64,000 nt of DNA from Marthasterias glacialis (Eukaryota > Echinodermata > Asteroidea > Forcipulatida > Asteriidae): contig OU452222.1 in the NCBI GenBank assembly GCA_911728455.2, positions 372,001 through 436,000 of the forward strand. Direction: 5' to 3'. The translations under genes and the position numbers were made by a program. How positions within the stretch are numbered: the first letter of the stretch is position 1; the number at the start of each line of letters is the position of its first letter. A model generated the notes under the pieces. The model worked only from the letters and a program-made list of their open reading frames with translations. It did not search any database and was not told where the DNA came from. Shown in pieces: positions 50,582 through 63,763 of this stretch.

Positions 50582-50915
50582 TCTGGGCACTACCAGATGG
50601 GTACTCTGGGTATCTTGGCAATACCAGATGGGTAATCTGGGTATCTTGGCAATACCAGATGGGTAATCTGGGTGCCTTGGCAATACCAGATCGGTACTCT
50701 GGGTATCTTGGCAATACCAGATGGGTAATCTGGGTATCTTGGCAATACCAGATGGGTAATCTGGGTGCCTTGGCAATACCAGATGGGTAATCTGGGTATC
50801 TTGGCAATACCAGATGGGTAATCTGGGTACCTTGGCAACACTAGATGGGTAATCTGGGTACCTTGGCAATACCAGATGGGTACTCTGGGTACCTTGGCAA
50901 CACTAGATGGTGCAC
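50582..50915. repeat. 31-bp minisatellite (copy B)
   Basis: About ten to eleven 31-bp units plus a short 23-bp first unit. About 110 bp of flank present in copy A at 24556-24665 is missing just before it. It ends close to the duplication edge at 51002. Confidence 0.9.
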
Positions 50916-51115
50916 ACAACACATGATACCTATCTCCATCGCAATGATCTTGAGGGCGCTCTTTCAATCAGCCAATAGTTCCCAGGTATGACCAAACAGT
51001 TGTCATAAGTTCCTCTTGGTGATTGCTTGCACACTTATTTCCAAGATGCGACATTTGTTGGTAATGAGGGCGCTCTTTTCTCAGAGGAAGGTGGATATGT
51101 ACAGCAACTCAGTGG

Positions 51116-54100
51116 TTACAAGTATTGCTTCGTCATTGCTCGTAGTAATTTGCAAGCTCTTTTCTGAGCTGCAGTACTCAGGATGTTTTCTGGGTTACTT
51201 GTATTTAGCTCAGCTTCACTCATTGCTTGAATCTGCAAACAGATTAAATCAAATCAAAAAGAAATCAAAAGAGCTGAGAAACATCCACTTAATTTATATC
51301 AATCTTCTTGGGAATTGTTCCAAGATTTTCAATTCGAAAGAATTTACCAACATTGAGTTGAACTTTAGATGGCGTCATATCATTTTAATTGGATTTGAAC
51401 CCGGACTCTAAATTCTCCCTTGAGAACTGATGAGTTTGCTTGTGAGTTTTTTTATTGTCATGAAGTAAGGAGGTGGTGGTAATCAAGCTTTTGTCTTTCC
51501 CTACATCATGAGGACTTCAACAGCTTTATATTATGACTACATTTAATGTTGTGTAACTTTCCTTTTAAAATGTTGTTTGTAGAATTGTAACAATATTTGA
51601 ATTTGTATTCAAGCTTTGCTGATCTGTTTAGTTTTAGGGCAGTTTTACCTCTTGTGGATCTTTTAATGATTCTTTACTTTAGTTAGAGCCAATTGTAGGC
51701 TTGAGCTTGGGATCAAGTGTTTTTGAGTCAAATAGTATTATTGATGCACACATAGCAATGTAACTTTAGGTTTTTAGCAAACTGCATTTATCTGTTATAA
51801 TTAAAGAGTGAAGGGTGTATACTTTATGACTTCTCGCACATATAAATTGTCTTGACATATTATTGTGTAAATTTTAAGTCTTTGTAAGACTGTATGTCAG
51901 CTGGACATTTTTAAATTGCAACTGTACCTTTTTTTAACGTAGTGGTTAGGCATATTTGGACTTGTATTTTGATTGTCTGTATGTGTGCATACTGTTTTGT
52001 AGGTCAATGATTTAGGCCTCATATTGTATTTCAACAAGTCATACTTTTGTGCGTACATTGCTAAGTATTTTATTTTAGTTGGATCTTCCTCTTTTCTGTT
52101 TGACTTTCAGCAGGGAGAAAGCACATACAATTTCTCTATGTAATTCTCTCTACTTTGTATGTAGCATGGCTCTTGTTATGCCCCTAAAGTCTGCCATCTG
52201 GGAGGGATAATGTTATGGCGCCGCCAGTGAGTATATTTTGGGTTTATACCAAGTCATTTTGTTGGAAAGATTGTATTTTTGAGGGATAGAGTCATTGATA
52301 TTGTATTGTACAATGTAATGCCACATGTTGACCTGTGACCTTTACATTGTAAACTATTCACTTATTGAGTACTGTATTTTACATTAAGTACTATTATACT
52401 GCATACTTTATTGTGAAGAATAAATTAGTTGCTAGGGATTCATATTTGATATCTAGAGAGGTCATCATGTAGATTTGGTATTTTACGTTAAGTAGATCAA
52501 CAAAAGAACAATAAGAGTAGATCAACAAAAGAACAATACCTGCAGAATTGTACCCCAGGTGTTTCTTATCTTAAATCAAACACTTACCGCTCTCTGTTTT
52601 TTCTCCACCTCGTTTCGTTTGCTATGAAGACCTAACGGTGGAAAAAAACTATTAAGGAAAGCGATCGATTCCATATACAGATAACAATTTATCTAAGGGT
52701 ATTATTTTACACAAGTTCTGATTGCTGTGATTCTCTCTTAATCCATAAAATCAAAGTTGAACAAAAGAAAACTGGTGTAGATCTATGTGGCTAAAAATTA
52801 TCATTAAAAAAAACATAATAATAATAACAGAAACTCCACCAAACCCCAAATGTAAAGAGAAACACAGCAAATCCCAAATAAATAACACACTGATCAAGAT
52901 TCTCAAAAGGGAGAAAAGATAACTGAGCCCCAAAACTGTACAAATGCTGATCAGAAAGACCAACCTGGAACTCCACTGCAAAATGGCTGAATTTTAGGCT
53001 TCTGGCCATGTTCTACTTGATTTGGTGTGTTGTTTGCTGACTGAGGCTCAAAATGGTGGCTAATAAAGGGTGTCATACCAGCCCCCCACCCACCGGTCAC
53101 TTCACCCCAGGCATTGATTAATCATAGTAAAGGATACATATGAGGTATTCCAGTAGAGTGACATCCCAGATACAGTCATACAAAGCATCACAAGCATCGT
53201 AACTAGTCCAAGAAAATCACAACAAATCAGCATAAACAAAAATAGACACACAATAGAAAAAGCTGACTGAGTGTTGTATCAAATAAAAACAAAATTGTGA
53301 ATCGGCTGAATTGATCAAAAAATTAAGTTTTTCTCAAAAGAAAGGGTAGACGGCTATGAAAGTTACAAAGTAAAAATGTTGAATGTTCTTTAAATTAATC
53401 CGAAGCATTAACATCATCTTAAGACTATTCCCTCATCACACATTGGGTGGCTAGTACGTAAAGCGCTCCCCTCTCACCAATGTGACCCTGGTTCGATTCC
53501 CGGCTAGGGCCATATGTGAGTAAAGTTGTGTGTTGGTTCTCCTCTGTGCCATGAGGGTTTTTCTTCAGGCCATCCGGTTTTCCTCCCTCCAGAAAAACCA
53601 AATACTTTTGTTCTCAGGCTGTGCTCCATGGTCATATATAGGTTGATGTGGATGGCTGCCAAGGCGCCTTTGAATGCCTGCAGCCTCAAACACTTGTAGA
53701 CATGTCTTTCACAATTTAGCTTCTCAGCTGCCAGTAAGGATGATTAGCCTCCCAAATTGTTATTATTATTATTATTATTCTCACCATGTTTTCTCCTGTA
53801 ATGCCTTGAACGCCGTTGTGTAGTCTACTGGCTGTAAGAACTGACACAACAACGCTACTAATGTGAAACACTGTAGCTGACTGCAACATTTGATTAAACG
53901 ACGATACACTTGGTCATTCCAGACATCACGAGGCGGGGGTAGCTCAAAGAAACCTGTAATGATGCTCGCTGACTGAAGGTAGAATTGGAGAGCTGAGGCG
54001 TATTGATTGTTCCCTGAGAAAGTTAAACAATATAACAACGTTCACTATTTAAAGTAATGAGATAATTTCAAATTAAAATTTTTTACAAAAAAAAGTAAAA

Positions 54101-57100
54101 CTCACCATAGTGGAGGTCAGCTTGGGTTCTCAACCAGGAGGGCTGGCTAGGGTTGACGTTGATCACATGACTGATCAGCTGACCCATAACCATGGTAACA
54201 GAATCAACATTGATAGAACTCACACTGCAAAACAAAGCATGATTATGAACTTGAATATACTTCAAAAATGTGCAACAAGCATATAGCTGTTGAAAACAGG
54301 TCTGTAAAAAAGTGAAAAATATAGAATACATTTTTAGGAGTAAGTTTTACAATACATGTTTTTTTAAAGACATGGAACAAATGAGTTACAAGGAAAGAGG
54401 AGGCCATTTTGCAAGTGGATCTGTTAAAATGAAAGTATTATTTCCACAATTGATATCCGACAGATCACTGAGATGTCTGACATGAATGGGTACAACTTAC
54501 TTGGTGACAGTCGTTGGCCAGAGTTTGGTGTGTTCATGAGATAGCTCATTAGGGCTGTCATCTCTTAAGACATTGTGTAACTTCACCAGACAGGAAAGCA
54601 TCACAGAAAGACACAGGGGTGAGCCAAGATGCTTTAAGAACTGAAGAAAATCAGACCTGATGGTGAAAAAGGTAACGTTATCAAGAATATCATATTTAGA
54701 CTGAGGCTGATTACCATGGTGCATCATCATTTTCAAACATTTTCAACATCAAAATTGAAGGATTAAAACAAATACTCTACAGGTTTGTGCATACAGAACT
54801 ATTGAGAGTGATGGGGTATACAAGGCTCACGTCATCTGAGCAGGATATAGAAATAGAGGTGTAGGAGTGTTACTCTGGCTGAAATCAAGTCTATCACTGA
54901 CTGCAACATGCGTGTCAAGCTCAACAGTTTCAATTTCCCACATACCACTATATCATGATAGCCTACAGCCCAACCAACTCCATCAACAATAAGCTATCAT
55001 AATCCATCCAGACTGTACCTACTCACAATGTCTTCCTAGTCATAGGGGACCTAAATGCAAGAGTGGGACCAGACCATAGCAAGCATCCCTCTCATGGGGA
55101 AACCAACTGAAATGACAAGTTCTTAATGGATCTCATTTATATCGAAAACAGACTATTTATCTGTAATGAGCTCTTTCAGAAGACAAGGGGAAACAATGGA
55201 CCCATCAAAACAATATGGGATATAAGGCCTTCCTTGATCATGTTCTCATCAGAAAGAAATGGGTAAACTGTTTCAAGAATGTTGAAGCCTATTCAAGCTT
55301 TGGTAGTCTATGATCAGATCACAGAGAAGAGCTATCAAACTCAGCCTCAGACAAGCTAAAACCCCAAAGAGAAACATAGCTTATGATTGGAATGCTCTGA
55401 GAAATGATGATGGATTGTCAGATGAATACACGGTTGAAGTTAAAAACAGGTTGAATCTACTAGCAGACGAAGCACAGAGTATCTCAGACAAGTATGCAAG
55501 ATTTGTAGCAGCCACCAGGGATGCAGCTTCACCACTTTAGTAATCTCCTAGGTGATGATGATAATAATGAAATGTAGAAGCAGCTGAAGAAATAGAGCAG
55601 GTGTTTGACAATCGTAATCAGTGAGGAGCCTTTCACACTGGAGGCGCTCCAGATAGTGAAGGGCAGCTTGTCAGAGGTAAAAAGGCCAGGTACAGAAATT
55701 TCACCTGAGATAATCAAAAGATATGATCTGGACGATATGTTGTTGTACTTCTGCAACCAAACACCCAATGGAGAGATTCCTGAGGACTGAACTATGGTCG
55801 TCAACTCGCTATTCCCAAGAAATAGACCTCAGGAGACCTCAGCCAACCTAGCAACTACAGAGGAATTAGTTAGACCTCATTGGTGGGAAAGCATTTAATA
55901 AACTCCTACTCAACAGGATAAGACCGCTTCTGGACAATAATTTGAGACATAACCAAAATAGATTCCAAGCAGGGCATACTATAGTGAACCATCTCCTAGC
56001 CAGCAGAAGACTCAAGAAAACACTTTGCCTGCTGTACTCACATTTGTAGATTTCAGTAAGGTGTTTGATAGTGTCAACCATAGAAAGATGATAACATCCT
56101 CAAGGCATATGGTACATCCAAGAAAACCAAAGTGTCATTGACATTAAGCCAACTGGAACATCATCATTGATCAGGATCTGAGAATGACCTGATCAAAGGA
56201 GAAAATAAGTACTCATCTAAAACAGAGTACTATCCCTGTAAAGCCAAATGAATAATAAACATTAATGTATACTAATTACCTGAACATAATAGCCAGCATT
56301 GATTCTCTCTGAACTGTAGAGGTTGGCTTGCCAGCGCTGCTTCGTTTAATCTGTTTATTCCCAGAGCTAAATATCTGTAGTGTAGCATTCCACAGACAGG
56401 TGGAAGACTTCAAAGCCTCATTACCGATAGAAAGATCATGACAAACAGCAGCTATCACTTTACCAAGCTGAAGAGAGAAGAGCATGGACTCATTGTTTGA
56501 TTTTGTTTTCATTGATGTACATGCATTCCCATGTTGGTATCAAAAAAAGGAATTGTTAACAACTTAATAACCTTCTCAAATGTTTTAAAATATGACTAAA
56601 GTTTTATTTTTAATTTAAAAAATAAATAAACCCTCCTACTGTCCGACCATTCAATTTCCTTCACTGTGGTCTTAAATGATATGTAAACTATGCCAACTTA
56701 CAATATGATATCATGTGGTGATTAAATATATACAGCACACAGTCAACCCTCCTACTGTCTGACCATTCAATATCATCCACTGTGGTTTTGAATCATAGAT
56801 AAACAATGTCAGCCTGCAATATGATATCATGCGGTGAATGCATCTACACAGTACACAGTCAACCCTTTTACTATCTGACTGTTCAATATCATCCACAGTG
56901 ACTTTGAATGATAAACTATGGCAGCCTGCAGTATTATATTAACCATGAGGTGAATGCATCTACACAGTACATAAATGTATGCAGTAAGTTCTGTGCGCAG
57001 TTGTGCCACTAAACTCAACCCATGCAGTTGAATACTTTCAAATGGTTAGTCAACTCACTGGGAAATAATTACAAAGAGTAGGAGGGTTAAGACTGCAATC

Positions 57101-60100
57101 TCATTTCCATTAGTTTCCACTATGCTAAACCATGTTATTTCCACTGGTTTTCACTATGCTAAACCATGTTATTTCCACTGGTTTCCATTGTGCTAAACCA
57201 TGTTATTTCCACTGGTTTCCACTATGCTAAACCATGTTATTTCCACTGGTTTCCATTGTGCTAAACCATGTTATTTCCACTGGTTTCCACTGTGCTAAGC
57301 CATGTTGATGGTTTTTTTACTCAAAAGTTACTATTTTGTAAGATAGGTTTACATTTCTGAAGCTCACTTGACGAGAATTCACATAATAAAAAAAATCAAA
57401 CTTTTCAGGAAAAAAACCTCCATATTCATAACCAATGATAGAGATGAATTAAAGAACACAAGTTAGTTACCATTGAATACTGGGTACCAATAAAGTCTGC
57501 TCCCATAGCATCAATCCAGTTACTAGAGTTGAGTAGATGAATGATGCACTGATCTAGAATCTTATCCCTTGGTGTGATGTCACGTTCTGAAATCACAATG
57601 ATAATAATAACAGTAAAATGTATTTATTAGGCACTTTTTCAAGCCAAGTAGGCATCTCAAATTGCCTAACACTATTATCACCTCTGTTCACCAGACCCTA
57701 AGCATTCCTGGAATCATCTCAGCTCCTTTAGAGCATGCAGCATCGGAAGCCAAACGGGCACCCAGGTTGCTAACAATGATGATAGCAATTAATTGTTTAG
57801 AAGCAACTCCTACGATTCTATGGACTGTTTGATTTAACTTTGCTTGGCCTCCTGTCTTGTAGAGGAGGATCACTGTAGGTTATTGTTATAAAAACAGAGA
57901 ACATTTGCATCCAGAAATGACATTATGCTGTCTGTAAAAAAAAGCTTCAAAACTGTTGTGTTTTACACAATAGCTATTCCTTTTATCTTTTGTGAAAGCA
58001 GTGAAGTAAAAGAAACTAAGGTGACAAAACTGTGAGCTTCTGTCGACCAGTCTATACTAAGATAAGCACTCTTACCACTCTTGGCACTTGACAGACATGC
58101 TTGTATCCTTTGTGGTATGCTGAGTTTGCCTGATTCAATGGTCTGACTATCGGCCTCTCCACTCAGCAGCTCCACATATAGTATCTCGTGTAATAAAGCT
58201 TTCTGTAGCTTAAAGGATGTGTCACGGACTAGAGCATGAGCAGTCTCTAGCAGGGATTTGGCTGATGTATAATTCTAAAAAAGAGATAGAAATTGCATTC
58301 TTTTTTATACCAACATCATTTATATCAAGACACAACTAAGGAAAGCTGAAATAAAGAAAAGGTTGTCATTCCAAGCTATTTGAGGCAATTTAACAGGAAT
58401 ATCTTCATAGATTATGTTAATTGAAGACCCTGGATTGAATTTTACTCATTGAACAAACTCTCTGAGCTTGTGTACCATTCTTTAGAAACATGTCTTGACT
58501 TGTCTGTCTTTTATTGGTGTCCCTGTTTTTTCACCTTAGATTTTATCAATGATTTGCAGATGCAAGATTCTGTTATTCTAGAGACAGAGACTGTGACTTA
58601 CTTTAATCTGAGTGCAGTGTTGTGCCTTTACTAACAATAAAAATAGCATATCTTGAATCTTCTTGTTTCCCATACCATCCAGAATAAAAGCGTAGCTTTT
58701 CTCAATCTGCCACTGTCAATAAGAAAAAGAATTCATTTCAATATTTATATCATAAGAGGTATTGATGGGATTCTGAACAAAAATTACTTCGTTTTTCAAA
58801 CATAATATATGGAACTTTGCACTTCTTGAAGATACCTCTAAAAATCTCGGGAAAGTACTGAGTATACAGTGCTTAACACACATCCGTGTTTGGGTAACAA
58901 ACACTAATAATATTAATTAAGATCTTGAGTTGAAGAGTTTAGCTACATGGCTCAGAACATCATTCTATGATACATTTACATCGATAGTGTCACACCTGTA
59001 TAAGAGTACTTTGTTGAACTCACTATTGGGTGGATAAGTTTTCTCAAATGCCATAAAGTAACAGAAATGCAACTTTATAATTGTGAAAAAGAGGAAGACA
59101 AAATAGCCGTGTAAGGAAAAAAGAAAAACATTTGAACTGTTTTCATGTTTTTATGGCACTGAGGAAATCAGCTCATCAGCTGAGCATTGTTTGTCTGAGA
59201 TGATAAAAGATTTCAAATAAATCTAGAATGATAAACAAACAACATACTTTACTGTTGATGTTTGAGTAGTGTTTTCCAGGTCCAAGTCGGTGAAGTTGAG
59301 TAAGAACACTCTCCAACTCTGATTGACTATTACTCAGCAGTAACCTCTGCTCTAGATTGCCCAACTGGAGTGCCACATTGTCTGAAATAGGAATAAAATT
59401 AAAGCTCTTTTATAACCTGATTTTGAAGACTGAATGAATCATTTCCTTCTTTAACCAGTTGCCGTCGGGAGTCTTTTCAGCGTGGGTGTGGTCTGCGCAT
59501 GCTCCGTAGTTGAATGACCAGGCGACTTTTGCTCTGGTGATCTGAAATTGGAGTCTTTACACAGCTTCTGTTTCCAGGCAAGGGAAACATCTGCGTGTTC
59601 ACACGTCATCTGGCGCCTACTGGTTATTTGAGGTCATCAGTCACAAGTGTTTGTTTTGGTGATGATCTCAATTCATATATAAATACATCACACGATGCTA
59701 CACAAGATGCTTCACCATACCAGTATTATTTTCTAACATCTCTAAACTATTCCTTGGGGTTCATAACTAACTCCTTACCACACTGGGGAGGTATGCACAT
59801 CTTCTGCTCCATTGAAACATCCTCCAACTTCCCTCCACACACTTCAAGTAATTCTTCCCTTGTTAGCGAATCTTGAAGAGATTGTTGAAAATACTTGGAA
59901 AGCCTATCATCACAACACAAACATCTACCAACAAAACAAAAATCACTTTTTAGATTTCAGATCTTAAATTTTTCTGGAAGGTGCCAAAGATTTTTCCTTG
60001 GTGTGAGACACCTCTTTGTATAACTAGAAGCTTCTCATGGAGCATCTTAAACACACCAAAGCACAGACCAATTCTTGTTCGTTTTTTCAAACTTAACAGG

Positions 60101-63100
60101 TTTGATATTCTTATTAAACAAAACTAAATCAACTTCAGGTAAAATCATTCAAAATAACTTAATAATTTAGGAGGCTGATTGTCCTTACTCGCAGCTAAGA
60201 AAATCCCTTGTGGTACAGGAGAGAACCAACGCACAACTCTACTCACATATGGCCCTAGCCATGAACCAAACCAGGGCCAGAGTGGTGAGAGCCGAGTGCT
60301 TTATGCACTAGCCACCCATGCAGCCCATAAACTTGATAACGGATAATGGAACTGATGCACACTAGGTGACTTACCTGACTAAAGTCATAACTTTGTCTTT
60401 ATTCATTCCTTGCTGAAATTCTCTTTTAAGAAACTGAAATATAGACAACAAAATTTAAATGTTTTTCAAGATGTTTGTTTGTAGTTGACTCTGGTCACAG
60501 AAATGTTCCTCATCAGAACCGGACTAATCTCCTAATAACATTCACATATTATACATCATGAGAACCTCCAAACTGTACAGTAAGGAAATCCATATAGCCT
60601 TAAGGTTCTGAGGAGATACTCAGAGGCTACTCACATTCCATCTTTTTATTTCTACACAATTCTTATAAATCATGAGCGCTCACCATCCATTGTACCTCAA
60701 GACATTTCAGCAAGGCAATCTCTAAATGATCAATAAATTTTGCTCTTTTTTTTACAGCCAAAGACATCCAAATATGTTCCAACAAAGGCATTGGGTGCAT
60801 AAAGAACTTAAACAAGTTCTGCAGACTCTTAAATCCCAAGTACCTCAAGATTCTCTTCCGAGTTACTCACTACAGCCTCTGAGGAGACAAAATGGTTCCA
60901 TCCTTGTGTCTCCTCATACAAGTACCTCATACAAGTACCTCAATAGCTTCCTATTAACTCTTATAAATCATGAGTACTCACCATCCCAAGTACCTCAAGA
61001 TTCTTCTGTGAGGCACTCCCTATAGCCTCAAGGTGATGAGGAGGCATAATGGCGCCCTCCTTGTACCTCCTAATAACACTGAGGATTAAAACATGATGCT
61101 TGATCTCACTGTCAACGTCTGGCTGTGAGAGGACAATGTTAAGGAGGTATTCTCGATAGGACAGTGGGGTTAGTAATTTACAATTGTCCTCCTCAAGAAG
61201 TTCAGCAATGCCCTAAAAGAAAGAGAAGTTGATAAAGTATTTTACAACATTAAACTGTAGACATCATTTCAATAGAATTTACCAGTCTCCCTATCATACA
61301 TTTATAAAACTTGTACCAAAGATTATCTAATTTAATTTATCATACAGCATTTGCTTAGTACATATTCTTTTGGTTAAAATGCTTGAACGTTTTGATCATA
61401 ATTTCATTGAAATTATTCTCAATATAAAATTAAAAATCCTTTGCTGATAAAAAAAACAGTGACACTAACATTGTACACATTGAGTGTGTGTACTCATTCT
61501 TAATCGGCACTTCCCATGAAATATGTTCATTACATTCACACATGCATACAGACACTATTGTTTGGCAAACGCCATAGAGTTGTGCACTAGGCAGACACAC
61601 AAACACGTAGGCTTCACGCCACCATCAGCCCCTGCAAAACGGCGCAATGTACCCTGAATTTGCCAACCAGTAGTCTTAATGCGCAAGCGCGATGTACAAT
61701 CCTATTTCATGGGAAGGGTCTATTGCTGAATTTGTTTTGATGCTTACTTTGAAACCTTCTTGTCTGCTTTTCTCAATCTGTTGAATCATGGGTCCACCAG
61801 GAAGACCTTGACTGGGTTGACTGGGTGTTAAGATCCTCTGACACCCAACGCAGGCAGATAAATAACCTTGCAGAGTTGTTGAATCTATGTCGCAGTAAAC
61901 TGAGCCCGAAAGCTGCCAACAAAACACAGTATTTATTTCAAAGGAAGGTTCAACAATGAAATCTTCAAATCTGATTTTGGGGTGTTAAACTATTTTTTGA
62001 AACACTGTCTTCACATCATAGTCAACTTATTGAGTCTTTGAAAATTGTCCAGCCATTTGGAAGATGAAACCCAAATCTATTTTGGTTGTGGCTTAATGGT
62101 TTGTGTTTGCAGCTGACCTCAGGTCGACCTTGCGATGACACAGAACAGACAGCGACTGACTTTTCAGGATGATGCTGCGCCTGAGTTAAGACCATCGGAA
62201 ACATATCAGTCGCTGACCGTTTGTGACCTGAGTATAACTACAACAATGTTAAGCTGATCGGCATCGGTTGCCGTCAGAAAAAAAGCTCAACAGTGGCAAG
62301 AGTAGAAAATTCCAACTTCTGTGACTTGTTCCCGACGCGTGTTCCATGACATTCACACAATTTCTCAGTTATAGTGACCTGAGCATTAAATTTCTGCTTG
62401 GTCCCGACGGTTCCATCGCAGCACGAGTAAAAAGTAGGTCGACCTGAAGGCGGGTTAAGACAACCAAGTGAAATAATTTCTGATTAGGGATTCCACAGAG
62501 CAACAAAATCTTATAAATTGCCTTAATTTGATTTGAGTAATTAAAAAATCAAAGGTGCTTCTCAATGAAAATCTTCAACTCTAAATAAAGTATTTATAAG
62601 AGTTGTATCTCACCGAGGGAAGAGTACCAGCGGCCCTTTTGAACATTGCTGTTGCTGTAATAATTAGTCTCTGGTGAAAGTACAAACTGCCGAGGTCATA
62701 ATACAACAAACAAAGAAACTGATCCTTGCTTAAAACGGGAAGAGATTCTTGCTCTGCATCCTGTCTGTGATTGGTCAATGCTGAATTCTCTGTGTTGCCA
62801 TTGGTCGGAGGTACAAGAGGAGGGGTTTCATTAGTCGTCGGTGGTAGTTCTTGGAAGGTTTTCATATTGGGAATGGAGATGTCTCTATTGATCTGAAGAC
62901 AACGTTCCAGGAAACTGACAGATTCCTGAAGGGTATCCTTAACCTGAGATGACAAATTCATATACAAGTTATAATTGGTGTTAATTGAAGTTTCAAAGTT
63001 TCAATTCTATGAGTTTGAAAGCAATCTTCAAGGTGTCTATGACTTATGTACAACAAATGAGATCCAAAGTAAACAAAGTTCAATTTTAAAGCAATTACAG

Positions 63101-63501
63101 CCAAAATTCTCCTTTAAATTTGACAATGGTGCTACACAGGTGTGTAAGTCTTACTGATGAGAGTTATTCACACTCAATCTTTCCAATATATATTTTGCTA
63201 AATTCTCATGAAACTGAGTAACTATCAATACATTAAAACTGATAAATTTGACCATCAGCTTAGACAACTATTATTTATTTTGTGCATAGCATTAGCTCAG
63301 TGTTCTGAGCAGGAGCTGTCATCCACTCATCTACTTTAACTAAACAGCCATTGTTCAAAGTCTGTCTTGCCCCATGGTAACAGTGGATGTTTTGGAGGTA
63401 CAGCACCAAAACCATCACATGTTTTTGTGAGGTGGTAGGGTTAACATTTACTTACTGTTTTAATGACCATCTCATTAATTCCAGCCACGTTCATATTGGA
63501 C
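51116..63501 (-). CDS. INTS8: Integrator complex subunit 8, C-terminal 817 residues
   Basis: Seventeen phase-consistent minus-strand exons: 63501-63456, 62943-62614, 61912-61748, 61212-60982, 60433-60375, 59924-59779, 59381-59248, 58712-58602, 58274-58076, 57586-57471, 56467-56280, 54656-54501, 54224-54106, 54013-53785, 53202-53138, 52631-52588, 51232-51116. INTS8 is a helical-repeat nuclear scaffold that helps tie PP2A to the Integrator complex for snRNA and promoter-proximal transcript cleavage. Recognisable segments are YYDLGSLYF, LGNLEQRLLLS, VKLHNVLRDD, the block from GNNQYASALQFYLQSA through IKCCSQLQCFTLVALLCQFL, YDCIWDVTLLEYL and the final LNTSNPENIL...LLRAMTKQYL. Vertebrate INTS8 is about 995 residues, so roughly 180 N-terminal residues lie beyond 64000. 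The stop codon is only 113 bp from the end of the duplication. Confidence 0.93.
53437..53779 (+). repeat. tRNA-headed SINE in INTS8 intron
   Basis: A-box-like GTGGCTAGTACGTAAAGC and B box GGTTCGATTCC, then a body with GTTGGTTCTCCTCTG, ending GTAAGGATGATTAGCCTCC and an ATT microsatellite. A shorter copy lies inverted at 60168-60330. Confidence 0.75.
54790..56200 (+). mobile_element. Decayed non-LTR retrotransposon
   Basis: Plus-strand remnants in an INTS8 intron. VIGDLNARVGPDH (55037-55075) is an apurinic endonuclease motif. NKLLLNRIRPLLD and FVDFSKVFDSVNHRKM (56042-56090) are reverse transcriptase motifs. Multiple stops and frameshifts break the frame. The family is RTE-, CR1- or L2-like; the exact clade cannot be told. 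Confidence 0.8.
56631..57035 (+). repeat. ~116-bp satellite, three units
   Basis: CCCTCCTACTGTC-type starts at 56631, 56747 and 56863, followed by ACCATTCAAT and GTGAATGCATCTACAC. It lies in an INTS8 intron. It is the same family as 63764-64000 and, inverted, 11520 and 40495. Confidence 0.85.
57110..57305. repeat. 34-bp minisatellite, about six units
   Basis: Units share CTAAACCATGTTATTTCC and CACTGGTTTCCA, in the same INTS8 intron as the 116-bp satellite. Confidence 0.88.
60168..60330 (-). repeat. Truncated SINE, inverted copy
   Basis: The reverse complement matches the SINE at 53437 at both ends (GGGTGGCTAGTGCATAAAGC head, GTAAGGACAATCAGCCTCC tail) but lacks about 180 bp of the middle. 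It lies in an INTS8 intron. Confidence 0.7.
60541..60925 (-). pseudogene. Decayed copies of an INTS8 exon end
   Basis: Three partial copies of the 3' end of the INTS8 exon at 61212-60982 lie in its downstream intron. 60831-60925 matches AATCTTGAGGTACTTGGGAT but has lost the donor. 60662-60710 keeps CTTGAGGTAC and a GTGAGC donor plus the intron start CTCATGATTTATAAG. 60560-60640 is a weaker copy. They have no good acceptors and are probably not spliced. Confidence 0.65.
61510..61716. mobile_element. Short MITE in INTS8 intron
   Basis: Perfect 13-bp inverted ends CTTCCCATGAAAT and ATTTCATGGGAAG enclose 207 bp of non-coding sequence. No clear target duplication. Confidence 0.5.
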
Positions 63502-63763
63502 CTAGAAGAAACAAAAATGAGAGTATCAAAACAATCAAACAAATCAGAAAGGTAACGTTTTATAAGCAGCTGCAATTAAAATTTTTGGGACTTTTTGTTC
63601 ATTCAGACAGAATCATACATCTCACAAGTATTCAGAAAAATAAAGAAAACAGAAACTGTAAGGAAAATACTCATCTAAAAATATTCATAGTATTCACCAT
63701 GTTATCACCATCTTCGTATTTCACCCTGGGTTCATCAGTAAACATGAAAACAGGTTTTATCAA

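Larger units (their letters stand above)
38639..51002. repeat. Segmental duplication, copy B
   Basis: Partner of 9668-25058. Its left edge is continuous with the intact oxidase gene and its right edge stops 113 bp short of the INTS8 stop codon, so this copy sits in what looks like the original gene context. Most of the sequence differs from copy A by about 1-2%, with a more diverged patch near 41950-42180. Copy-specific insertions are at 42364 and 46218. Confidence 0.95.

Noticed and set aside
51016-51411. 131-codon plus-strand open frame as a gene
   Set aside because: It overlaps in antisense the last INTS8 exon (51232-51116), which has a clear family match.
62115-62450. Inverted-repeat element with AGGTCGACCT near each end
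   Set aside because: AGGTCGACCT is itself a palindrome and the flanking similarity does not extend; evidence is too weak.
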